Of a DNA stretch of 64,000 bases, positions 23,137 to 33,002 are shown piece by piece. The DNA comes from Kudoa neothunni. Its lineage: Eukaryota > Cnidaria. The notes beneath the pieces were generated by a model, which was not told the origin of the DNA, did no database searches, and saw only the letters and a program-made list of their open reading frames with translations. Position 1 is the stretch's first letter. The number at the start of each line of letters is the position of its first letter. The DNA lies in NCBI GenBank assembly GCA_964304625.1, contig OZ199838.1:11408001-11472000 (forward strand), in the 5' to 3' direction. Position numbers and translations under genes: made by a program.

Positions 23137-25750
23137 ATGTTTCTAATCTTTTTAATGTTTTGTTTATTTATTCAAATTTTATCAAGACTGATGCTTTACA
23201 TCACTTTACGTCAGTCTTTCGGTGTATATTGAAGTATATTAACTAGCATAAATTACAGTTATTAAAACCCACTAATGATTATTTTGATATGATAGGTTCT
23301 ATTCTCATAAGATTAAATAAAAAAGATTTGGCTGAATTTGTCGAAATTAATATTGACCTAAAATTTCTGAGTATGTTTTATAATCTGAACCAGAGAAATT
23401 CTAAGTTAATTTGAATTGCTATAAGTGGAACTGCTGGTTCCGTTAAATTAATAAAAAATATCTCCAATGTCAGAGTCGGAATTATTAGCATGTTTGGAAA
23501 TGCGTAATAAAATCAAGTTTTATGCATATTATTATAAAAATATCTACATCGGTTTTATAATATGATGTACAAGTTACTGTGTCAAATAGATAAATAAATT
23601 ATTTTATGAGTTTATGAAATTTTAATATCTTTATCTAAGATCGATTAACTCCTTTCATTTTTAATCAAATTGAATGTTTACGCATTGTGTCAATCGTAAT
23701 GAGAAATAGCTATTTTCTCCAAATTTAAAACAACTTTATTAATTGAAAATGACTTATCATGCTTACATCGAATAATTATAGTTTATAATTTCCAAAATTA
23801 TTTATCGAAAGCGCAAGTGTCATTTTTCGGAAATTGTTCTATATTTTTTAATTCTTCGAAAATAAATTAATAAATAAATTTCTAATTTTTGTTAATATGA
23901 AGCTTTGTTCTTACAATTAAATGTTAACCAATAAATAATGTATATATTAAAAAAAGAAAACATTTAACAATAATCGCGCTAATAAATACTCAAAATGATA
24001 ATAAAAGAATCAACAAATAATAGAAATATTTGCAAATTACATATTATTTTGATTAAATTGACAAAAATTGTTCCGTAAAATTTGTCATTAATGTAAATCA
24101 TGTACAAACATTCCTTTAATTATTTGTCTACTACAGCATAGTCAATTTTTCTAATTATATAAACAGAGATTAAAAATAACAAAATATTTATTTTGGAAAC
24201 TCGTTACTTTAAACAATTAATTATAAACAAAATCCTTATTCCACATGACTGCGTTAGTTTGTCATTAACCCCCGTCGATCTGGTCTCTATAGTACTTTTT
24301 AACTCGAAATTTTAAGACTTTCGTTAGTGAAATATATTTTTGTTTTAATATATGACTAAAAATGATAACTTATTCCTTTTTCATTCGTAAATAAATTGGT
24401 TAGTTTAAATTTTAAATGGAACAACACACAAAATTATGAAATATTTACTTTTTAATGGGAGAGATAAACGGCATACAAAAAGTTTTAAAATTAATGAATT
24501 ATTAAAAATTGTATTATTTATTATTTTTAGTTAAACTATACGACAAGTAAGAACGAAATTTTAATTAATGTCATGGTTACGTTATTTAGATTTTTTCGTT
24601 GAATTATATAAAACTAGCGCGAAAGCCCCATTTCGCGCAGGCTTTCGTGCCCGGCCGCGTAGGCAAAGGTCATTTGAAGTTCAAAGTAAATTAAGAGTAT
24701 TTAGATAAATAGTACAAAGATTACCCAATTAACGGATAATTTATTTAACTAATTGGACGCATGAGCTTTATTTGATATTTTTAAAAACGAATAAACACTA
24801 CTGAGCGTTTAAAATTTCTTATTTAGAGCTCCTAAAATATCGATTTTCTCCTTGATGTTCACAGTAATCTCTAAATCATACCATATGAATTCGACTAATC
24901 TTGTTAAACATCAATAAATGAAATTCATATTAATGTTAGACTACATAACCAAATATAACCTTCCTTATTTTAACTAATTCAATTACTAAATTACTTTTCA
25001 ATAATGTTAAATTAAAATAAACACTATGATACATTTAAAATTAACTTTTTATAACTTAAACGAAATGATCTATATGTTTGCATAAATCCTCAAATCAAAC
25101 CTATCATACCACGTGAAAATGTTTTTTGTCATTTTGTAGAATGCAAATCTTTTATAATTTTTTACGTATTTTTCCATATTAAAATAAAGTTTTATCATTC
25201 CATGTGTGGGCTCAAATTGAGCGATATATCTCTATAAAGAATGAAAAATAAATACATACACACACGGATCACCGGTTGTCTTTATATTTTAGATTTTAAT
25301 ACTTTAAATTAAAGTCAATTTGCTCTCAAAAAGTCTATAAATTAAAACTTTTCATTCAAAATGGGTCACATATTTAATTTCCTCATTAAATTTCTAAATT
25401 TCGAATTAAACAACAAAACTACAAAATCCAAAATTTCGCGTAAGCTCAATTATTCACATCTGTTATTTTGCACAAAAACATTAACATATCTTGTATCCTT
25501 ACAAATTATGATTTAGTCATAGTTTTATCTGATAAATAATCCCATTTTGACACAATTATTGTTCAAAAAAGACAAGAAAACAAACTCAAAACATCTAATT
25601 TATTATCAGTTTTTTTATTTTATTCACATTTGTCTTCTTCTCCAAAAATAAGTCGAATCGAGGATCTTTATTGGATAAAGATATGTGCAAATCATAAGTT
25701 ATAACTAACTTATAAATGAACTTGATATTTAATATATTCGTGCAAATATC
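23137..25750. other. Intergenic, one GC-rich hairpin island
   Basis: Very AT-rich with no gene recognised. The exception is a GC-rich island at 24,610-24,670, listed separately. Confidence 0.4.
24617..24650. repeat. Overlapping alternative hairpins in a GC island
   Basis: GCGCGAAA (24617-24624) can pair with TTTCGCGC (24631-24638), or the longer GCGCGAAAGCC (24617-24627) can pair with GGCTTTCGTGC (24640-24650, 10 of 11). The two pairings exclude each other. The block stands out in sequence otherwise poor in GC and may be a transposon end. No gene is adjacent. Confidence 0.4.
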
Positions 25751-25758
25751 AGATATAG

Positions 25759-25930
25759 CAGCTCTTCCCAATTAAAACTGGACTCGCACCTCCATTTTTT
25801 GGCAAACAAAATTGGCACCCCTTTTCATACGATATGGTGTAACTGACTTAAAATTTATCAAAAATCATTTTCAATTTTGATCGGATATCGCACCCCCTAA
25901 GGCGCGGGCACTCCCAGTTAGGAATCTCTG
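25759..25930. mobile_element. 172-bp miniature hAT element
   Basis: Flanked by AGATATAG (25751-25758) and AGATATAA (25931-25938), an 8-bp duplication with one change. The left end is CAGCTCTTCCCAA and the right end is TTAGGAATCTCTG, imperfect inverted repeats of the CAG...CTG hAT type. No coding capacity. Confidence 0.6.
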
Positions 25931-25938
25931 AGATATAA

Positions 25939-26430
25939 CGTGTTGACGCGTGCGCGAAAATGTGGAATTTTTTGTTTGTTTTAATTCTAAATTTAAAAAG
26001 TAAATGAGAAAAATAAACATTTCCCCCCATCTTGAATGAAGAGTTTTAGTTTATCGAATTTTCGAGCGCAAAGTTGAGTTAAGGTTGAAGTATAAAATCT
26101 AGAATAATTCAACAAAATAATTGAAAAAAATTAATGTTGATGCCAATTAAACTTTACTTCTTATTTGTCTTGTAATTTGCTCCAAAAAATGTACTATAAT
26201 ATTTTAGGATTCAAGCAATTTGAATAAAATTTTTTGAATTTGTTTATAGTACCAAATAAGAAGAAATGTACTTTTTAATTTTTATCTTAAGGCTACAAAC
26301 GATTTGTATGTAATGCATAATAGATAATAGTGAATGGTTAACATAAATTAATGAATGTATAGAAAATTCAATTTGTAATCTATAAACTTTGTAACAAAAG
26401 TAACACATTTCCCTAATTTGATCTTATAAA
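25939..26430. other. Intergenic
   Basis: AT-rich; nothing recognised. Confidence 0.4.
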
Positions 26431-26439
26431 ATGCATAAA

Positions 26440-26845
26440 AACTATTGATATTTTAATTTTTCTATGTCTTGCGAAATTATGACTCGTGATGAATGATTTC
26501 TTTTCATAACTACGAAGATTATGACTTGTGCGTCAACAGGTGGTATATAAATTCCAACCCTATCCCAAAAGTTGACATTATAGAATATTATCAAAAAGTA
26601 GCAAATAAATCCAACGTTAAATTTGAAACAATGGAGATCTTTGATGTAAAAGTAAGACCTGCCCTGAATACTATTATAATTATATATACCGGTTGTTTTA
26701 ATATTATAACGGTTGTTCGATTCAAAACTAATAAAAACTATCAAAGGGAGAAAATATGGATTTTTTTATCTACAAGTGGCAGTGTGGATTGAACTGATGA
26801 GAGCAAAATAGATAGAAGATTCCCAATATGTTTTTATTAATAAAG
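26440..26845 (+). pseudogene. NXT1/p15-like (NTF2-fold mRNA export cofactor) relic
   Basis: NXT1 pairs with NXF1 in mRNA export. The frame at 26,493-26,792 aligns with most of the NTF2-like domain: INSNPIPKVDIIEYYQKV with human WNGNAVSGQESLSEFFEML; NTIIIIYTGCFNI with QTTVLVVICGSVKF; and VRFKTNKNYQREKIWIFLS with VKFEGNKQRDFNQNFILTA. Past 26,785 another frame gives VWIELMRAK, which fits the human VWKIASDCF block, so the reading frame is broken there. Upstream of 26,493 a weak RRLLSRLY-like stretch lies in a third frame. No canonical intron explains these changes. Sequence similarity is modest but runs in order through the domain. Confidence 0.5.
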
Positions 26846-27771
26846 CTAATGAATTCCTCATGATGATTCAAAATCAACACCTGTACCAATTAGTTGGTTT
26901 ATGATATAATAATAAGATTTAACATTTCGCACAATACATTTTTTAGTGTATCTTCAAATTTTAAATCGTATTCCATTATAAATTAATTCAAGTATTAAGC
27001 TAAATAAGGATGCTAGTTGGTCGAAATATAAACTAATTTTTTAATTTTTTGTTTAATTCCGCATGGGCAGAGTTACGTGTCGTGACGTGAGCAATGGTTT
27101 TGATTACGCACGGCCCATAATCACTGTATATTCAACCTTGATTGTGCACGAGTCGCGTATGATATACTTTCGATGGTGATTCCGATTGTTTAGAATCCGT
27201 ACACTACGTACGAAGTATGCTTGGCCATACGATTTTTCCGTTGATTCGAGGTATGAGTCTCGAACCCCCACTGCATATTAAAGGTTCTCGGGAACTAAAT
27301 GCGATCACGCTGCACACGTGAACGATATAATTCAATTAATTTAGTTCATTAAAATGTCTTAATATATTTTATGATCATTAATCAATGAGATCATTAATAC
27401 GAATAAAATTTACCTTTTAGATTGATATTGCGCCAGCTTAATCGTACTCTTTATAACTGAAATGTAAAAATCACATCCAATATAACAATAATTAACATAT
27501 TTGAAAAACTTATTCGCAAATTAATTTGAGCTCGGTATAATTCAAGACTAGCCTTTCGAGGAATATTTGACATCCCACATTGAAACATGCTCGACTTAAT
27601 CAGAAAAAGCAGTAATTACAATCAAAACTAGCCATTAATGAACTTAAAAAGCATGCTAAAACTGACGCAGCCAGAGAAAACGAGATATAAGGTATCAAAC
27701 GACAGACAACTAGATGTGTTTTCAAACTACGTGTGGTAATCTAAACGAGAAAATAGTGATAATATGGTAAA
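26846..27771. other. Intergenic with a tRNA-like/SINE-like GC patch
   Basis: Most of it is AT-rich and unremarkable. Positions 27,060-27,320 are clearly richer in GC. On the minus strand GGGGGTTCGAGACTC (about 27,257-27,271) looks like a Pol III B box, with a possible A-box region about 35-50 bases upstream. No complete cloverleaf can be folded by eye; a fragment of a second tRNA-derived SINE family is likeliest. Confidence 0.3.
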
Positions 27772-28217
27772 TTATGCATCTTGAGTTTTGGCATATTCGA
27801 AAAGGAATTTGGATGAGGCACTTTCTTCTCCAAAGTCAACCACACAGCAACTGCTACATTTGACAACTCTTCTAGCCACTCCATCTTTGTCTATCTTACA
27901 TAGGCCGGCAAGCTCGCCCATTTTCTTCTGGCTGGGATGAATAACGAGAGGGATGCTGTTCTGTTACAAAGATTGGTCACAAGAGCAACATAGTCATTTT
28001 CATCGCAATCCTTAGCCAAGAAGCACATTTGAGCTTCCTTTCTTTCGAGGCTTCTGACAGTTTCTTTAATTCCTCTGTAGAGTTTGTTATCGTAAAGGGC
28101 ATCCTTCAAGACTTGAGCCATAGCGGTAATCGAGAGACAATTCAATACTACCTCTAAAATGTACATATATCATAGTTGGATTCATGTATTTATCCCCAAA
28201 AACAATTACCCTTCCAT
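27772..28217 (-). CDS. RPS12: 40S ribosomal protein S12 (eS12), frame disrupted as read
   Basis: eS12 is a 40S head protein. The minus strand gives AMAQVLKDALYDNKLYRGIK (human [21 protein letters not shown]), AQMCFLAKDCDENDYVALV (human AHLCVLASNCDEPMYVKLV), then in the next frame QKKMGELAGLCKIDKDG (human NKKLGEWVGLCKIDREG) and RRVVKCSSCCVVDFGEES, ending EYAKTQDA and TAA at 27772-27774. A likely first exon ATGGAAGG (28210-28217) is joined across a 56-bp intron (28154-28209). Read that way there are two frame changes: one near 28,126-28,132 just after SLD (human MDVNTAL) and one near 27,958-27,966 at TGTAACAGAACAG. The gene keeps its intron, so it is not a processed copy. Assembly error or recent loss are both possible. 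Confidence 0.85.
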
Positions 28218-28508
28218 CTTACAATGTATTCCTCCTTAAAAATAGCATTTAGACAAAAACTAACAACACTAAGAGTAACTTACAGCAGCAAAAAACACGT
28301 GAATCCCCGATCGGTAAACATCGCAACATAACGCTTATTCTGCTAACTCTACCTACTTTTCCCCCGATCAACGTTAATTATAAAATTACACTCTATTGTT
28401 CATAAATAATTATAAATTTACGCTCAAAGTCTTAATCTAAGTCTTCGCTCACACAAATCAATAATTCAACAAAAATGTTCAATAGACGCGCACGCACAAA
28501 AAGACTCA
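28218..28508. other. Spacer between RPS12 and TTC4
   Basis: About 290 bp separate the RPS12 start from the TTC4 stop. It must hold the RPS12 promoter and the end of TTC4, but no motif is distinct. Confidence 0.4.
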
Positions 28509-30153
28509 TTAAAATATAAAACTTTCCTCTCTATTTCTATAATTATCATACAATGGTGACCTGGACGATACACAAATAAAAACTGGTGTTCCGCCAACCA
28601 CGGATATTCTTCATATGAAAAAACAATCGGTTAATTGAATTATACACAAACTCAATGAATACCTTGGATTAGCCAGAATATTTCTAAGACTCATTTGATC
28701 CGGAATGTGTATATAGGTTTCGTTAATTTTATTCTCATAGTAGAATTTGAGCTTGTCAACCGTGTAAATATGTTCACTATCCCAAGGCAACGGTTGTTGC
28801 AGAATATTTTTCATTTCAGTGTGTAAACTACATTCAATTCAAATAAAAACAAACAATACAATATAACTATACCACGAAACTTCCGAGAAATCTTTAATAA
28901 AATCGGATTGTTTAAAATCAGGATAGAGGATGATAACCGGCCAAAATACGGTATCAACAGGGGGGTCGTAATGAACAAAATTATTTAGAGAGTAGCTTTC
29001 TTTGATTAAATATTTTCGTGGCAACAAATTAACGCTGCCATCATTTTTATTCAGAAATGGTTCCATTTTAAGATACGTGTTGTATCTGTAAGTTATTTGG
29101 TTGTCATCCTCTGGTTGGTCATCATCACTAAGATCGTCAAAAGTTCCAAAAGATTGCAGTGATGATTGACCCTTTAAAGTTACGTTTCTCTCCTTCGTTA
29201 AAACATATAATAATAAACTATGCAGGTCAGCGCATAAATAGATAACTTTACAGAAAGTTTCTGCAGTAATTGTTGTTGTAATTGTGTTCTCACCAAGAGG
29301 ATTCGTTTAATTTTGGCTATTTTTTCATTTCTCTCAAGCTTTTGAAAGAATTAAAACCCATACAAACTAATATAATATTTACAATAAGAGGTTTTATCTT
29401 ATTATAGATATCGGAAATTTTATTCTCAGGCTGTTCATTATTGGCGGTAAGGTTGAAATAATGTTGACAAAGAATCAAACAATCATCTAATTTGTCTAAT
29501 TCGAAACAAACTTTAATAACTAGCAATAAAAAAGAAATCGTTCAGTTATAAATCGATGGAAATTAAGCAACTACCTAAACTCAGACATTTTTTATGTTTA
29601 TTATTTAATTTTAAACAACATAAACAGTCGGATAAAGAGTGCCCTAAGTTTCCTAAAATGTGAGAGTGAGCATATCTACATTGCTGGAGGAGTTATACTC
29701 ATTTTTTGTTGGCAAAGTGCTCTATTATAAAATAGAATCGCCATAAAATTTTTGTTATTCCATTTTGATGATATTCCTCGACTGTAACACTCAATCGCAT
29801 CCTTGTATTTTTTCTCTGCGAAGTAGCAATTGCCTTCTTCCCTCGCCACCTCACAGCATCCTTCGTGAAAATAAGTTGTTATATTTGGTCACTAATAGCC
29901 CCAACGTAAATATATTACTCTCAGGATCATCCTCTTCTGCTATCAACGCATCAACAGCTTCAATAGCATTTAGAACAGTGTCGTCAAATGGAGTAATGTT
30001 GTCCAACGGAACCTTTAATTTAAATTCTCGCATATATTACAATTTTCACACAACACAACATACATTGTTTTCTTTCTTTTTTCGTAGTTCATCGATTTTC
30101 CTATCTATAAAGTCTTCAATATTTAATTCTTCACCAACCAATAAGTCCTGCAT
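28509..30153 (-). CDS. TTC4: Tetratricopeptide repeat protein 4 (Cns1-like Hsp90 co-chaperone)
   Basis: TTC4/Cns1 binds Hsp90/Hsp70 through TPRs and is essential in yeast. Nine exons join in frame to about 410 codons (human 387): 30153-30064, 30012-29919, 29860-29699, 29652-29575, 29519-29383, 29338-29252, 29192-28873, 28827-28663 and 28608-28509; the eight introns are 44-59 bp. The start MQDLLVGEELNIEDFIDRKI was chosen as the first in-frame ATG. The TPR region begins AREEGNCYFAEKKYKDAIE (human KDEGNDYFKEKDYKKAV). The C-terminal wheel domain has VFWPVIILYPDFKQSDFI (human LSWPVLFLYPEYAQSDFI), LPWDSEHIYTVDKLKFYYE and TPVFICVSSRSPLYDNYR (human TPAFLVCVGSSPFCKNF). No break anywhere, so it should be functional. 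It lies downstream of INTS2 and upstream of RPS12 on the same strand. Confidence 0.93.
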
Positions 30154-30912
30154 TGATCAAATGAATCACGTGTCAAACCACAATGGATAACTAAAGTTTA
30201 TTTTGAGACTCTTGCGCGAGCCGACTTTTTACAAAAAATTCTAAAAACTTAAATAGATATTCGATTTTATAAAATGAACATAAATGTAATATAGCTTATA
30301 ATTTCTCCCTCTATATATAGTGTGTTGTCAATTTTTTTCAAGATGTATTCAGCGAGATTTTATTTGATCAGTGTTTTTGTTCCGAATAGAGTTTAATTTG
30401 TGTATGCGAACACTAAAGATACTTCTAATTCTATTCGTATCTACGTCTTAAGATGTAATAAATAATTTAAAATGGATGACATTTTCATGTAAATATCCAG
30501 ATCTAGATGCATCAAGATTTTTGTAACTACCCCCACAATCGGACCAAATGATAGAGCCAACGTCAACGTTGTTTGTGATTATAGCTTCCAATGTTATATG
30601 TTTTTTGATTAGTTATTTCCATAAGGAGGTTTCTGTGCTCATCTATTTCTCACATGGTTCAATTCGATACTGATTGGCAAGGATACTACAAATGTTATAT
30701 TTACGCTCGTATATTAAACTTTCGTCTATTTGGGCAATCGTGTTGGTTCTGTTAATATGGGGTGAGTGATTGATGTAGTAATTAAAATAAATATTCCTTG
30801 TAAGATTTTTCCTATCAGCCATCATTTTGGATGAAACTTTGATTTCAATCCTTAGAAATTATTGATTCGAATTATCTTTACTGGAATAATATATATTTTT
30901 TAACATTTAGAC
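30154..30912. other. Intergenic upstream of TTC4
   Basis: No gene recognised; a 60-codon frame at 30,643-30,825 (-) has no recognisable domain. The TTC4 promoter must lie here, but no motif is clear. Confidence 0.4.
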
Positions 30913-31551
30913 CAGTGTTTCCCAACCTTTTTTCTATCGCGCCCCATTTTTTTCTTGATAACAAGTTCTGTGCTCACCTCATTCCAAAATAGTGATTTTT
31001 TTACGTAAACTGTTGATCATATTAAACAAAGATCCCTATCACAATAAACTTTGAAAACAATGAATATATATTTCTTTTTTCATTAAAAGCGAAATGGGTT
31101 CGATCAGATCTAACCTAATTTATCGGTGGACCTTAAAAATTAATATCGTTAGTTTTTCATTTCGTCAAAAATGGCATCAAATGAAACTCATGGTAATCCA
31201 ACTTCATTACGAGAGAATTTCGTGTATACTGGGCTAATGAACCACAAAAATAAATTGTATTAATATAAAATTAATCAATATTGTATTAGATTTAATCAAA
31301 AAGGGATATATGATTCTATTCGGATGAAGGATAAGTTATTATTAATTTGTATATAATTAGTCATAGCTTGTTGTATTTTTTATGATATTAACCGTCATTT
31401 AAAAATAAACGATACTGACTTCAAATTATCTCACACTGCTCAATTATCCCACCATTATCTGTGTCACATCAATACTCAGGATTTTCTGAGCCCCACCAAA
31501 ATATTTTCAAGTTCCATCGGCGAGGCGCGGGACCCACGTTGAGAAACACTG
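30913..31551. mobile_element. Non-autonomous hAT element, family X copy 1
   Basis: The ends are CAGTGTTTCCCAACC and GTTGAGAAACACTG. Flanks ATTTAGAC (30905-30912) and ATTCGGAC (31552-31559) match at six of eight positions, a worn 8-bp duplication. The interior (for example 31,095-31,330) matches 52,310-52,480 in the same orientation, which makes 52,118-52,825 a second copy. No transposase. Confidence 0.7.
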
Positions 31552-31559
31552 ATTCGGAC

Positions 31560-33002
31560 GAAACTCCGACCACTTTGTTCAAAAAAACATTTCATAACAG
31601 GAATGCGTTTTGAACGATGACTACAGATTCAGGTATTTTAATAAACATACGCAATAATTTAAACCAGTGATTTATAACCTTTCTTTCTTGCGGACCCCCA
31701 ATGTGTTCAACGGACTTATCACGGATCACATCTTGTTTTAATGCATAATCTAATCATACGTATAAGTATTTTAACCCTTTCGTCTCCATTGTTCATTTTA
31801 ATGGATAGATTATAAAAGATTTTAAATTATTTATCCAATATCTCCAATTTTATTAAAGTATTTATTATATAAATTAATTATGTAATGTTTTTGTTTTAAA
31901 ATAAATGTTAAAAAGTTTTAATCACTAAGACATTAATTATTTGTTGTATTAAAATAGAAGATTAACAATTATGAAATCCTCCCTGTATTTTTTTATAACT
32001 TATTAAAATTCTAATCAAATATAGATAATGAATCATAATATTTTAAAATAAAAAATTTAATCAAATTTGTTGAATTATTTCATGTACATGTGTAAATATT
32101 TAGAGTAAAATCCATAAAATATATTGAGTTGAAAGTGAACTTTAATAATCGAAATATTTTCGTTATATGAAATCTCTATTTTTGTTAATTATTGTGTTCA
32201 ATAAAATCGAGTTAACAAAAGACGAACTATTATATAACAAGATCTTTGTATGTACTTTTTCTCAATAGATTCACAGGCTTCTGACGAAGCATTTAAAAGA
32301 TTAACACACGTGTATGTGAGGTCGTGATTTTGTTTGTATAGTAAGTAGCATGGAGAATTTAAATTCTCAAAAATAGGCTGCTTTAAAAGGAGTAATCATT
32401 CCAATTGCATAATTTGCAACATTACGAAATATTTTGTTTAAATTTTTTGTTACTGAGAAATAACCTACTAAATGACTTTCATTTTGATAGAACATTTTAC
32501 AAAATATATGTTAACACAACACAAGGAAATTTGGCTTAAGTACGGTACAGTGGTACAGTGGGGAAGCTCGTGTGGTTTCGCGTTACTTCAACGAAAACAT
32601 TATCTAAAATAATTAAATATAGATATAAATTCTTAGATAGAAAGTATGGTCACATATAATATAATGTCACGCTAATGATGATTCATGAGAAATTATAGGT
32701 TTTTACGCCAAATCACACGAGTTACGCGGCAGTTATAAAACTCTATTTAATATTGCTGAAATAATTGGCAATTACGACATCTAAAATATTCAATATTATG
32801 TGCATTTCGTAACTGATAAAATATCTAAAATTTTTCCAAAATATCCCCGGATTTAGCGTGACTCCAAAAAATCGGACTATCGCATTAGCGAAAATGGTTC
32901 CTATTGTAATTAAGGTTAACCACCCCCAAACCAGTATTTAACTCATTAGGTGGTACGCAAGAATACAAAAAAAAAGATGGACAAATTATACAACATGATA
33001 TT
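31560..33002. other. Intergenic downstream of INTS2
   Basis: AT-rich. CAGTGATTTATAACC at about 31,667 looks like a lone hAT left end but has no visible partner. No gene recognised. Confidence 0.4.

Noticed and set aside
27958-27966. Programmed frameshift in RPS12
   Set aside because: No known frameshifting in this family, no slippery heptamer, and a second break nearby; error or decay is simpler.
31667-31700. CAGTGATTTATAACC, a hAT-like left end
   Set aside because: No inverted partner or 8-bp duplication found in the next kilobases.
32540-32570. Tandem GTACAGTG words
   Set aside because: Only a short direct duplication; no inverted partner or target duplication.
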